From: Flintibacter faecis
GTDB taxonomy: Bacteria; Bacillota; Clostridia; Oscillospirales; Oscillospiraceae
NCBI RefSeq assembly: GCF_014287875.1
Contig: NZ_JACOPN010000006.1
Location: forward strand, 124,001-188,000
Length of the DNA stretch: 64,000 nt
Direction: 5' to 3'
Below are positions 38,901 through 45,259 of the stretch, one piece after another (the stretch's first letter is position 1; the number at the start of each line of letters is the position of its first letter). A program made the translations under genes and the position numbers. The notes below the pieces were generated by a model. It had not been told where the DNA came from. It did no database searches and saw only the letters and a program-made list of their open reading frames with translations.

Positions 38901-39278
38901 CTCCTGTTCGATTTGGATCATGGTCTTCAAATCGCCCAGCGCCACCGGAGTCCCATCCACGTCGGCTATGCGAGTGAGATCCGTGGCGGGATTTTCCAGC
39001 AGCTCCATGACAGCCGCCAGTGTCAACACCTGGCCGTCCAGCGTGATGGTTTGATCCACCTTGAAATTGCCGTCTTCATCCAGCAGCCCCAAAGCGTTCA
39101 GCATGGAAAGCACTTGGTCGCTGCTGCCGCCGGTCAAGGCGGAGAGCTGCTCCAAAATCGCCTGATTTTCCCTGGGTGTGTTGCCCAGCGAATCGCTCAG
39201 CGCTGCAAACGCCGCTGTCGGCAGCATGGTCAGCACCATGCAGCAGACGAGCAGTATGCTAAGTATTCGTTTTTTCAT
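29958..39278 (-). CDS. Giant secreted multidomain protein with three SLH domains
   Basis: The 3106-residue protein has a signal peptide (1-26, ending TAAFAA) and a long string of beta domains. A Big_2-like Ig domain lies at about 745-830, a propeller-like stretch at about 1960-2390 (PQLSDDGKILAYIND), a CARDB-like domain at about 2430-2510, a cadherin-like beta-sandwich at about 2760-2835, a Gly-rich linker, a Flg_new-type repeat at about 2850-2920, and three SLH domains at about 2930-3106 (GSYYEDAVDWAVENGITKGT). SLH domains anchor it to secondary wall polymer. The start at 39278 follows AGGAGG and overlaps the preceding small gene by 4 bp. Role: adhesin or surface scaffold, inferred. Domain limits are estimates. 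Confidence 0.85.
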   Translation of the reverse strand: MKKRILSILLVCCMVLTMLPTAAFAALSDSLGNTPRENQAILEQLSALTGGSSDQVLSMLNALGLLDEDGNFKVDQTITLDGQVLTLAAVMELLENPATDLTRIADVDGTPVALGDLKTMIQIEQELQRIKDTYFSGREFTGEALENLNSLMEQLELQGISLQYSASATKPEGVETVDMRGMMSQTLEDLANNKWSSGAFTVYGGKPVGFSYRIQKGQLSEYITGVEVSIGETSEVVEQSDGSYKLTYDVGSTFSLSNQKITVEVKTKGGNPDWRKDSYSYGDLLGMIELYDAENLVFYDGDSYADHCQLKLIKTVPVPTIKRSMTAPSYVEEVKNTTVLYDDLFIPLLTESYTGGSANNSDFVALSNTIGILEGARNLVLPSGSSQFYQPYQIDASIEFSWSGDIAAYNGPAPYGYYNSKNPRPYAPFCLTEYKLDETPLTPIVDGKKTEDCTIKKGSTVSISLQSTTKNRVDEKYYLPFELYLKNVNNNIHNSTTTAKTSGVHAKLVDTDKPTIQSVTAPEGTYASGQHVPITVTFNEFVDLRNARVTINGEEYTAAELSMNDYGVTAMLWYPVQDADATTVTVNGMTGVEDVFGHELNTAHYPSKPIADVALKSVLMRNAPTALTADYANGKASFTMNANMAEAYMTVYSNYHTPDETEPKEAPFRLELRDNSTVEAPAYLQVYLDTKSGGFIVSDYEIAPSASNRTYTVTLQANEGTKDDPDWVNVLPLTRQFTVQRKVSVSTVNVVPEANDADYTISLATTVRPTLQAKVLGKNGETASYTTGKWSSSDPLIATINENTGLVATTGAKVGSVTFTFTADNGTEDTADDVKGESKPYTVTAGDSLALVIPGNASIVTRLNQPATVLWSSNAALMAPNKEFHYRIDLYEGNYTNEAELSASQPVATYTVGKDKNSVRIEENVLSKLSNGNTPAYTVLVSMPHPNAGGEDVRLSALAWIIVQAPPAAAKLTPPQSIYLKDTDGAVNIDWSVENATAGASPQPTLTITRVTEDNTTQEVARERLSGPSGSFSLPLQSVKAGNLKDTYQVVLSVENPGEESPSTDSFPLYVYDADALKVQDDEGNPISALTMDNTSKVSGTLPTDTAKILQLRQELGLIEYIGINYNEYGWNSFKDGIKWVSSNNNAISVNYKQGGLYEDIRNFSFASYLPETKMALSGRANGTATVTAIHAATGMSASVQVTAETLQNKFYLFQLTPAAETTLQYTDGTGAPKTVTTNRDGVLALYEPNGIASEVSLRSGTDKDIYLGTIYKENLRSGERDATKLQLYPLNTFTLRQVARASVTLITPGGDPLANKTVTVRGGVYKNGGYCETALLGSKAGALVSGITGDTYTTDAAGTITVYLDSTQFWSAEKGESSTTALSALDQLEYILEISEIDGDNYCPLLLTVNGKLGVDDVMRTAEGIVSLEGVPAEEKNKPFIVAQSVDYGLANGQKVDVRSSTGKIGPNSSFKTATLHTTMFLWGEDIANAKNYSLKLADEYGVLPAAQSSSTKQYPFSSIPVAENDLTLTEATMTTSGWIADGKDVGMKTQLSLNGSLLQEKIMPFRVVDLTRVPKVTEDERVTGILATMSSSSGVNQVDFGGVGDSSILKVLTGRLDDLSGPVDSSVFKMIITPSEDPSVFRAMIWAGYNTLEMEDMDYSEDGVALGANVLTQNLEVGVPGTGDLSQMAQGTYDPKGEYKANSLADNVTSTDLNLQLEGFYEAEIRYNAEKKEWEVFTVGGGFTAGVGVGFTFSVNAMAGPVPLTATFELGGAIQLDFRTAVRYGQQGQGTELAWSDPTATAVNDFLTTLRINAYVHAFGGIGFDYSVVALKIGLFGNLDVDSQNKFLSRTYLADKSKRQINGQALGIQSEVGIKFVATFLFISYEAVIASGTLGATRTFNNWKTIDDYWNSATSGLSLASLQMAAAQSGMQVASASATLQSRDYLEQYARTWGQPQQRMMLFSLNSPSGLESIQTNANPTSYPQLSDDGKILAYINDGNSSNIYDSRAHFSTLNDGVYTPSSQIDNLTEFPGYGDTSVSLSGTESFAAAAWVRMGTELPGKNAGNAVTLEEQNLLMNSTEIVVSVYNGTNWTSTRLTKDGTPDLAPATAVGGDDKAIVFWRSVYTPDPVSASGSNNLLNFTTRDCIMYSCYDSSNGRWSDAKMLYNGATGSVKALQAAMLPDGTAMAVYSLDRSGTGDTSAYEIAYCTVAADGTPGTAMLATCDSNLDENPQVVAANFGIGDDRFVIGWHSVRDGSSDIQLLAVDGSGTMSNSFPGSLSALTSSGNAVVGGDFRFASLSGDHRSINDLTIVWNETVNDDKGAVDHGILKAAKLRYAENTYTLSAPLELAELPKRTLADHFDAYVSGPNQVQAAIQANFYDDENPQVIGNVTVPGEKTILYTATSDFITDAVAVEQIGVDYATLALNSLTPIRFTIRNTGLNDVTSLTVSLGGGETATLTEKLLPNESTTLTVWHHVKDRVTDPSYTITADAGINETGTVYLDYPDIGISQMEVIAESAGKRTVRMTLYNSSAATLADGKNRKVKIAFYADDLHTKHAEVACATNGVSVRDNEITISENSALARIDQGTFTLDLTYDLGKYMNSIGKTEISNVGTYLYAEAWAEGKIGGTGSNQRLPEYDGSDSEASVHMTGALARTGEKLTMDVTQGNDGNGRSTAAITLRNNCLQSQNSAELVATLLDAAGTVLETKKTGIGGAISGETFRAETVTFSRLGTRVVVRAAVPGNDLLTFEGLAVGLGDFTANGTNYTYTLQNDSGATSTLVTAVSGNGEPVSINGQALSTGGSATVAIPNSGTTDIVVGIGAKTYTLTILRNSGTGGNQGGGGSGYSYYTIKATAGTDGSISPSGDVSVRKGRDQTFAITPDKGYAVANVKIDGKSIGAVKSYTFENVRRTHTIEVIFMKANGTPQTGVFVDVATGSYYEDAVDWAVENGITKGTDDTHFSPDGICTRAQAVTFLWRTAGSPKPETRAMPFTDVPVGSYYYDAVLWAVENGITKGTSDTTFSPNMTCSRAQIVAFLWRSEKSPAAGTANPFADVKSDAYYADAVLWAVKENITKGTTSTTFSPNAGCTRAQIVTFLYRAYQGK

Positions 39279-39628
39279 TGGCTTTTCTCCTCCTGTTCGT
39301 GTCGGGCGGGCTTGTCCGTTCCGTCTTTTTTCTGGTTTTCTCTGATTCTGAGCCGGAAGCACAGTGCGGTGATGACTGCCGCTGCCGTAAAGGATACAAC
39401 ACCCACCAGTACATAGCCGCCCGTGTCCTCCCGCAGCAGCATCGCGCCGAACACGCCACACGCGGCGGTCTGCCCCGGCCCGACGACCGTGCCCGCCGTC
39501 TGCATCAGTGCCGCGAACAGCAGCATACACATAGCGCTCAGTCCATAGATGCCGCGCCGCTGTCTCCGGCGGGTGTTTTCCCGCACCCGCTGCTTGACGA
39601 GTGCGACCCGTTTTGCGGTATCGTACAT
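39275..39628 (-). CDS. Two-TM membrane protein, paralogue of the putative anti-sigma protein
   Basis: The 117-residue protein has a basic cytosolic N-terminus (VRENTRRRQRRG), TM1 (about 29-47), a short outside loop, TM2 (about 72-95, ending CFRLRIRENQ) and a charged tail. The same layout and closing CFRIRQ occur in the 120-residue protein at 41025-41387. ATGA overlap couples it to the giant SLH gene. It may assist export or regulate that protein, but the function is unknown. GGGGG precedes the ATG at 39628. Confidence 0.7.
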   Translation of the reverse strand: MYDTAKRVALVKQRVRENTRRRQRRGIYGLSAMCMLLFAALMQTAGTVVGPGQTAACGVFGAMLLREDTGGYVLVGVVSFTAAAVITALCFRLRIRENQKKDGTDKPARHEQEEKSQ

Positions 39629-39740
39629 TTCGTTTGAACCCCCTTTCCGGTTTGTCTGAAACTGTGATAAAAACCCTTTCACTTATATAGGTACAAAAAA
39701 TCGAAAAAACTCTCACCCAAAACGAAAGATTTTTCAAAAA

Positions 39741-39768
39741 ATTTGAGAGCCGCCAAAAAGCAGCTCTC
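39741..39768 (-). terminator. Internal terminator of the surface operon
   Basis: On the minus strand, TGAGAGC/GCTCTCA is followed by AAATTTTTTG. It separates the regulatory genes (sigma to prsW) from the two-TM/SLH pair, which therefore probably has its own promoter. Confidence 0.7.
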
Positions 39769-39785
39769 AGGGAGTAAATATTCGG

Positions 39786-40415
39786 TTATTTCCTCTGTGA
39801 TAAGCGGAAAGCAGACAATCTTCCCGCCGCCACCAGCAGCACCGGCAGGGCGTAGGCGATGTACTGCGCCGCGCCGCCGTAGGCGATGAGCAGATTGTAG
39901 ATGGCGTGGAGGGTGATGGCCGCGCCCAGCAGCCCGCACGCGCCGGCTATTTTAAGCCACGTCCGCCGCCATGTGTAGGCAAGCCCGCCGCCCACGATCA
40001 GGCCGCAGAGGACGTGCATGGCTCCCGTGCCGAAGCCCCGGAAGAAGATGAAGGAGAAGCGGTCCGCGCCGTTCTGGATGAGATAGCAGACGTTTTCAAA
40101 GGTGGCGAAGGCGAGGGCGACCGTTATTGCCGCAGCCTTGATTTTATCCCCCTCCGGCTCGAATACCAGAAGATAGAACACCAGCGGCAGCAACTTCATC
40201 ATTTCCTCCACCACCGGCGCGATCTCCGCCGTGGCGGCAAGGGCGTCCGCCTGACATACCGCCGCGAGGAAGGTGTTGATATAGGCCGAAAGCAGGCACA
40301 CCCCCATCCCGGCAATGCAGAACAGGAAGAAGCGAAGCTGCCGCCTGCCCATACACAGGGCGGCCACCAGCAGCGGGGACACCATGCAGATAAAAATATT
40401 TTCGATGTAGGTCAT
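39786..40415 (-). CDS. PrsW-family intramembrane protease
   Basis: The 209-residue polytopic membrane protein has the PrsW metal-site motifs in order: EE-x2-K (VVEEMMKLLP), FATFEN, a His in GTGAMHVL and the last His in LHAIYN. In Bacillus, PrsW makes the first cut in the anti-sigma factor RsiW and so frees sigma-W. Here it lies in the operon of an ECF sigma factor, with an ATGA overlap to the preceding gene. The likely substrate is the two-TM protein encoded upstream. Confidence 0.82.
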   Translation of the reverse strand: MTYIENIFICMVSPLLVAALCMGRRQLRFFLFCIAGMGVCLLSAYINTFLAAVCQADALAATAEIAPVVEEMMKLLPLVFYLLVFEPEGDKIKAAAITVALAFATFENVCYLIQNGADRFSFIFFRGFGTGAMHVLCGLIVGGGLAYTWRRTWLKIAGACGLLGAAITLHAIYNLLIAYGGAAQYIAYALPVLLVAAGRLSAFRLSQRK

Positions 40416-41038
40416 GCGTCCACCGCCTTTCTCGTGGCGGGCAGCAGCCCCAGAATCGCAAGGGTCAGCAGCATATCGCACCAGAAGGTGGGGCTGGCCG
40501 GGGAGGTGTTGGGCCAGAAGCAGCCCGCCGTCCAGAGCAGATACTCCGCGAACGCAAAGCAGAGCACGCCGATGTGGAAATACCGTATATTCCGCGCCGC
40601 GCCCGTCTGCCCATTGGCGTAGACCAGTCCTCGAATGGCGCAGAAGGAGAGCCATATCATCATGCCGCACCAGATCAGGTTGGAGAGAATATCCCCGAAG
40701 ATGCAGTAGTACGCCAGCAGCGGCACACCGAGCGCAGGCGCAAGCCATGCCCGGCGGCAGCGGAAGCTACGCTCATCTGCTCCCGCCAGAGTGGCCTGCA
40801 AAATGCGCAGGAAGATGAGGCTGGCCACCCAGCCGAACTCCGACACATAAAAGACCCGCGGTGTGGTATCGAACAGCAGCAGATACAGCGTCCAGTAGAG
40901 CGCGCCAAGGGCAAAGCAGCCGTAGAAGCACAGCAGCAGGAAATATGCCTGTCGCCCGCTTTTCCGGTAGGATATGCCCGAAAGCAGCGCGCCGACGAAC
41001 GTGGTCAGCAATTGCAGCAGGTTCTCAATCAGCTCCAT
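40412..41038 (-). CDS. Polytopic membrane protein of the sigma operon, function unknown
   Basis: The 208-residue protein has five to six predicted membrane helices (GRQAYFLLLCFYGCFALGAL; LIWCGMMIWLSFCAI) and no recognised catalytic motif. It overlaps the upstream gene by 14 bp and the prsW gene by 4 bp, so it is translated as part of the sigma-PrsW unit. It could be a sensor or a partner of the protease. This is inference from position only. Confidence 0.65.
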   Translation of the reverse strand: MELIENLLQLLTTFVGALLSGISYRKSGRQAYFLLLCFYGCFALGALYWTLYLLLFDTTPRVFYVSEFGWVASLIFLRILQATLAGADERSFRCRRAWLAPALGVPLLAYYCIFGDILSNLIWCGMMIWLSFCAIRGLVYANGQTGAARNIRYFHIGVLCFAFAEYLLWTAGCFWPNTSPASPTFWCDMLLTLAILGLLPATRKAVDA

Positions 41039-41387
41039 GAATCCCCTCGCTTTCCTCGTCCTGCCCGTCCTCCCGGTTCATCTGCCGGATGCGAAAGCAC
41101 AGGATGGTCACGCACACGCCGAGTAAAAACGCCAGCAGCCCAATGACGATGTATCCCAAGGCAGCGCCGCCGTGAAAGATGCTTGCCGTCATTTCAAAGC
41201 CGGAGTAATCCCCGGTCTGGATGTTTGCGGCAATGCCGGGCATGGCGAGGGACGCGCCTATGAGCAACACAAGGCATGCCGCCACGGCGGAAGCCATGGT
41301 GACCGTATTGCGCCGACGCCGTTTCTCTCGTTCCATTTTGGCGATGCGCCGCTTTGTCTCCGCGACGCGCTCCTCATGACTCCGCAT
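41025..41387 (-). CDS. Putative two-TM anti-sigma protein
   Basis: The 120-residue protein has a basic cytosolic N-terminus (ETKRRIAKMEREKRRRRN), TM1 at about 31-52, an extracytoplasmic loop, TM2 at about 75-98 and an acidic tail. It follows the sigma gene with a 14-bp overlap, which is the usual place of an anti-sigma factor. No zinc ZAS motif is seen, so it is not a classic member. It is paralogous to the protein at 39275-39628. GGGAGGG precedes the ATG. Confidence 0.65.
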   Translation of the reverse strand: MRSHEERVAETKRRIAKMEREKRRRRNTVTMASAVAACLVLLIGASLAMPGIAANIQTGDYSGFEMTASIFHGGAALGYIVIGLLAFLLGVCVTILCFRIRQMNREDGQDEESEGIHGAD

Positions 41388-41922
41388 TTGTGATTCCCTC
41401 CCGTTCTAAGAGCCTTCGCAGGCTCTCTTTTCCGCGATACACCATGTTGGTGATCTGTTTTACCGTTTTCCCCGTGACCTCCGCCGCCTGCGCGTAGCTC
41501 ATATCCTCGAAATAGGTGAGGTACAAAACCTCCCGGTAGTCCGGGTTCATTTCATCCATGCAGAAGTGCAAGACGCGGTTTCGCTCCTCTGTCCGTATGA
41601 CCTCCTCCGCCAGCAGCTGTCCGTCCGGCTCGCCGGTCAGCGCATCAAGGCTGAACAGAGGCTTTCGTCTGCTCTTGTGGCGCAGCGCCATGTGCCGTGC
41701 CGCCTTATAGAGATACGCCTTGAAGCCGCCGTCCCGGATGCGGGGCTTTTTCGTGAACAGATAGGCGAAAACATCCAGCATCAGCTCCTCCGCCTCGTGA
41801 ACGTCATGCAGATAGCCGTCAATATACAGGGTCAGGGGGTCGCCGTATTTTTTCATCAGGGCATTGAGCCCTTCGTCGTCACCGCTCAGATATTGGCGGT
41901 ATAGGGTTTCGTCGCACGCCAT
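41374..41922 (-). CDS. ECF-type RNA polymerase sigma factor
   Basis: The 182-residue sigma-70 family protein has region 2 (about 15-85; LMKKYGDPLTLYIDGYLHD, HEAEELMLDVFAYLF, FKAYLYKAARH) and region 4 (about 120-175; PDYREVLYLTYFEDMSYAQA, TVKQITNMVYRGKESLRRLL). It heads a tight operon with a putative anti-sigma protein and PrsW, and probably directs transcription of its own operon and the SLH protein. The ATG at 41922 follows AAGGAAGTG. Confidence 0.88.
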   Translation of the reverse strand: MACDETLYRQYLSGDDEGLNALMKKYGDPLTLYIDGYLHDVHEAEELMLDVFAYLFTKKPRIRDGGFKAYLYKAARHMALRHKSRRKPLFSLDALTGEPDGQLLAEEVIRTEERNRVLHFCMDEMNPDYREVLYLTYFEDMSYAQAAEVTGKTVKQITNMVYRGKESLRRLLEREGITNAES

Positions 41923-41969
41923 GCCGTTCACTTCCTTTTTGCGGATGCTAAAATGCAGAGGGGTATCCG

Positions 41970-42194
41970 TCAGGTGCTTGTCCTTCTGGGATCGCGGCGC
42001 TGTTCCTGAAAGCGCGGGTCGGACGGCTTTTCCGCGTTTTCCGGGATCGCCCATGAGCGCCCGAACCGGGACGCGCCGGGGATCCGCCCCTCGGCGCAAT
42101 ATTGGTTGCCCCGCCGCTCTGACACGCCCCAACGGTAGGACGCCTCCCGAATGGAGATATAGCCCTTGATCCCGTTCGTACTGCACCTCCGCAT
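41970..42194 (-). CDS. Small helix-turn-helix DNA-binding protein
   Basis: The 74-residue protein has an excisionase/MerR-like HTH (GYISIREASYRWGVSERRGN, YCAEGRIPGASRFGRSWAIP) and a basic tail. The start is uncertain: the ATG at 42194 has no clear ribosome site, while GGAGG lies inside the first codons. It lies 47 bp upstream of the sigma gene and may be cotranscribed. Similar proteins also occur on mobile elements. Confidence 0.6.
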   Translation of the reverse strand: MRRCSTNGIKGYISIREASYRWGVSERRGNQYCAEGRIPGASRFGRSWAIPENAEKPSDPRFQEQRRDPRRTST

Positions 42195-42389
42195 GGATAA
42201 TACTCAAGATGATACATTATATACGAATATCCGAAGAAACGCAAGGCATCTGGCGAAGTGTTCAGAGAAAAGTTACGGATAAGGTTGATGTTTTTTGAAA
42301 AAATCCTCCGAAATCTGGCCAAAACGCCCTATTCGGATTGTAGTATGGGTAGAGGGGGAAATATGGGGGAACGAAGTAATCAGCAAGCA

Positions 42390-42500
42390 CAGCAAGCGAG
42401 TACCCGCTTGCGGATTTTGCGCTGTTCAGGTCCCTTGCCCGAACAGTCAAAATTGCTTGCTGGGGTGCGGGTCTCCGGTGGAGACCTCAAAGCGTGAAGC
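42390..42500 (+). other. oriT-like region upstream of mobC
   Basis: Four short inverted repeats lie in 110 bp: GCAAGCG/CGCTTGC, CTGTTC/GAACAG, GGTCTCC/GGAGACC and CAAAGCG/CGCTTTG. The 12-mer GCTTGCTGGGGT (42455-42466) recurs at 45000-45011 beside another hairpin. The position directly before mobC-mobA and the repeat density suggest a transfer origin. Confidence 0.5.
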
Positions 42501-42568
42501 GCTTTGAAGCGCCGACCGAGCCGACAGGCGAGACCATCCCAGACCCTTATGAAGAACGGAGGCGGCGC

Positions 42569-42898
42569 ATGGCAAACCGAAAGCGGAATATCCAAATGAA
42601 ATTCTATGTTACGGAGGACGAAAAGCGACTCATAGATGAAAAGATGGCGCAGCTCCCCACACGGCGGTATGGCGCCTACCTCCGCAAAATGGCGATCAAC
42701 GGATATATCATCTATACGGACACAGCAGATATCAAGGCGTTCACCAAAGAACTGTCCGCCATCGGCCGGAACATCAACCAGATCGCCAAACGGGTCAACG
42801 CCGAAGGGAGCGCGTACAAAGCGGATATGCGGGAGATACAGGAGAGGCTGGATGAGATATGGCAGTTACAAAGACGCATCCTATCAAGCGGGCGCTGA
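42569..42898 (+). CDS. mobC: MobC relaxosome protein of the ICE remnant
   Basis: The 109-residue Bac_MobC-type protein (IQMKFYVTEDEKRLIDEKMA; LSAIGRNINQIAKRVN; QERLDEIWQLQRRIL) binds oriT with the relaxase in related ICEs. GGAGG precedes ATG 42569; upstream in-frame codons lack a ribosome site. It overlaps the relaxase start by 40 bp. The gene looks intact although its partner is truncated. Confidence 0.8.
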   Translation: MANRKRNIQMKFYVTEDEKRLIDEKMAQLPTRRYGAYLRKMAINGYIIYTDTADIKAFTKELSAIGRNINQIAKRVNAEGSAYKADMREIQERLDEIWQLQRRILSSGR

Positions 42899-42946
42899 AA
42901 GCGGCCATTGACTATATCTGCAACCCGGAAAAGACGGATGCCGGCG
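42859..42946 (+). pseudogene. 5' fragment of an ICE relaxase (MobA/VirD2 type)
   Basis: Only the first 29 or so residues (MAVTKTHPIKRALKAAIDY, ICNPEKTD) match the N-terminus typical of Tn1549-like ICE relaxases. Translation then runs into sequence that belongs, on the other strand, to a TrbL-like gene. A deletion or inversion joined them near 42943. Confidence 0.65.
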
Positions 42947-43110
42947 ATGGGGACGATGACCGTTTCAGAGAGGCCGCGGATCATGTTGAAGATGCCGCCA
43001 TTCCAACCGGCCGGCGTCATGCCCACCTCGCCGGCGATCTCGCCCACCTTCGTATTCACGGTACCACCAACCGTACCAAGGATCAGGGAAACAAAACTTT
43101 TCTTAGACAT
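42943..43110 (-). pseudogene. Scrambled conjugation gene fragments (TrbL/CD1112-like)
   Basis: Read leftward, the frame opens after GGAGG with MSKKSFVSLILGTVGGTV, which resembles the start of a small ICE membrane protein. It continues as NTKVGEIAGEVGMTPAGW and GGIFNMIRGLSETVIVPIAG, which matches an internal part of CD1112/TrbL-like conjugation proteins. It is then cut at the relaxase junction. Two unrelated genes are thus fused and truncated. Family matches are from memory. Confidence 0.55.
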
Positions 43111-43221
43111 TTGAAAGACCTCCATGTATTTTTCCTCATCGGATGACTGTATGATACATCAGCTTTGTTGGCTGGATGTTTGAGTTCTGTTTGCGAAATA
43201 TTAAAATGATGATGTCCAAAT

Positions 43222-44054
43222 TCACGGAGATAAACGGCGGTTGATAAAGGGCATTTCCTCCAGCCCCGCCAGTTCACTGCCGTGGGTACGGCGATGGCCC
43301 GCTACAATTTCATAGCCGTTTCCATCTTTCTCCGGGCGGGCAAGACCGGGAACCATTACACCGTTTACGCGGATAGAAGCAACGATTTCCTGCATCTTCG
43401 CATCGTCCCGTACCTTAAAGGGGTGCGGACGGAATGTGTGAAACGGATGAACCTCGGAAAGTTTCAGATAAACCAGCTTGCCTTCCTCAACCGGGCGGGG
43501 CGGTGTAGTCGGCTCGGGAGCCGTCTGTTCCACAGCAGCAGTTTCCTTCAGTGCCGTATCCTGTGCGGGCTTAATGGGCTCCTTGGCATCCGGGGCCTTT
43601 CCATCGCTTCGGGACACTTTGTCTCGTTTGGACGGCTTGGGCTTGTCAGGGGCCGCCTTATCCGCCTTGGGTGGGCGGCCCTTGCGGGCCCCAGCCGATT
43701 TCTCCGCTTTCTGATTTTCAGTCGCAGCCTTTTCCGCTTTCGGCGGACGGCCACGGCGCGGCTTTTTCGGTTCCTTCGTATTGGCGGGCTGCGGTGTTTC
43801 TCCGGGGGCTGCCGCCTCTGGCGTTTCGGGGGGTTCCGCCTTTTCGACTTCGGCGCGGGCGTTCTGCCTCTTTTCCGCCATAAGTTCAGTGATTTTGTCA
43901 AAGGACACAACCACATCGCCGGACCAGGTATGGCAGGCCCGGTCTGTTCCTGCTGGGGCTCAGACGCTGCGGCCTGTTCGGGTGTGGTGATAGGCTCGGC
44001 GGCCTCCGGGGAAATATTCTCCGCAGGGCCAGTATTCAATTTTTCATCGGCCAT
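43222..44054 (-). pseudogene. Broken parB-like gene
   Basis: The gene starts at 44054 after AAAGGAGG (MADEKLNTGPAENISPEA) but shifts frame near 43930. The next frame carries VVVSFDKITELMAEKRQN, a Lys/Pro-rich stretch with two AT-hook-like RGRPPKA/KGRPPKA motifs, and a ParB N-terminal domain (LSEVHPFHTFRPHPFKVRDD; IVASIRVNGVMVPGL; EIVAGHRR). After EEMPFI the ParB sequence stops and the C-terminal half is missing. It is a partition gene left from an ICE. Confidence 0.75.
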
Positions 44055-44704
44055 TTGCGATCCTCCTTTTCGTTAAAGTTGCACAAATTTGAACGCTAAA
44101 ATTTTGTAGTTATTTTTGCACCTCCTTTCCGTCTATCCACGCAAAAAAGCCGCCCGTTTTTCATGCCGGACGGCTTTTTGCGTAATGTGATAGATCAAAT
44201 ATTGTTTTTTCTGGTTTGTAGGCTCCGAAAAGCCTTGTATTTACAGTGTTCCTAATAGGAAGTAATCATATGTGCTTGACGCCATCAGGGAACCTCATGG
44301 AATCCCTTATATTCTTATTCCTTATCCGCTCCTTTCTCACCGCTCGTCGGCTAGTGTCCACTAACTGCCGACAAAATATATTGCCGCCCCGCAGCCTCTC
44401 TGCGTATTATGCGCAAGGATGTCAGGCGGCTCGACAAGTGTACTAATAATCACTAACACTTCGAGGTTTACTTACATAAGTTAGAGTCATCTAACCGCTG
44501 TGAATAGACTCACACTGGTTTCTGGTAAAACTCCAGCGCGAGTTAGATGCAACTAACTCACATCTTAAAGGTACTCCCTGTTTATTGCGGCATCTGTTCT
44601 CGCGCAATACGCAGGGAGAATACTTTACAATCAAAGTTGTTCTTTAATCGAAATGATTTACCGTGCAGTCAGTTCATTCTCTAAAGAAAGATTGCAGAGG
44701 GGAA

Positions 44705-44750
44705 TTGTCCCACAGGGGAATCCTGTGGGACAAGGGTGCGCACCCTTGTC
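44705..44750. repeat. Two overlapping perfect palindromes
   Basis: TTGTCCCACAGG / CCTGTGGGACAA (44705-44733, 5-base loop) shares its last GACAA with a 22-bp perfect palindrome (44729-44750) centred on GCGC. Confidence 0.85.
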
Positions 44751-45169
44751 TCTGTTTTGATTGTGAGTTTAATTATATCAGTATCTTTTAAAAAGTCAAT
44801 CGTTCTGGGGAATGAACTATAAATGTAGGCATGCTTAGGTGGGAGTGATATTAACTCTGTTGGAGCAAAGATTCAAGTCTTTACGGATTCTTTCTGGCCT
44901 TTGGATACCGGCTTTGGTCAACAGCACGGATTGGCGGGGCCAAAGTCAACGCCGCCTATGGCGGCATTGACGCAAGCATAGCGTTTGTATGACAAACGCG
45001 CTTGCTGGGGTAGACCCCAGTCCCCCATGCCGCCCGCGGGCGGAAACTTCTCGGCAGCACTGCCGGAAAGTAGCATATAAAATCGGGTTGGCAATATGGC
45101 CGAACCCGATCACAGTGGACCGCTCTAAAGCGCTTCAGACAATCTTGTCAAAAGCGGTAGACGCTGAAA

Positions 45170-45199
45170 ACCGGGTTCGGTGAATTCACCGAACCCGGT
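45170..45199. repeat. 30-bp perfect palindrome
   Basis: ACCGGGTTCGGTGAA is followed directly by its reverse complement, centred on GAATTC. Confidence 0.9.
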
Positions 45200-45223
45200 C
45201 AGACCTTTTGACGCGCTTGTCTA

Positions 45224-45259
45224 AAAGTAAGGGTTGGCAATCTTGCCAACCCTTACTTT
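45224..45259. repeat. 17-bp-arm perfect hairpin
   Basis: AAAGTAAGGGTTGGCAA (45224-45240) and its complement (45243-45259) are separated by two bases. The right arm abuts the stop codon of the small membrane protein gene. Confidence 0.9.

Larger units (their letters stand above)
44055..45257. other. 1.2-kb non-coding region with clustered hairpins
   Basis: No convincing gene is present. A terminator-like repeat (GCCGCCCG...CGGACGGC, about 44140-44182) precedes parB. From 44.70 kb onward there are closely spaced perfect inverted repeats (listed separately). GCGTTTGT/ACAAACGC (about 44981-44999) is followed by the oriT-like 12-mer at 45000-45011, and GCCGCC/GGCGGC lies at 44951-44965. Confidence 0.6.

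Noticed and set aside
41948..42322. Alternative minus-strand frame overlapping the small HTH gene
   Set aside because: It overlaps the HTH protein in another frame and has no recognisable domain. The HTH frame is better supported.
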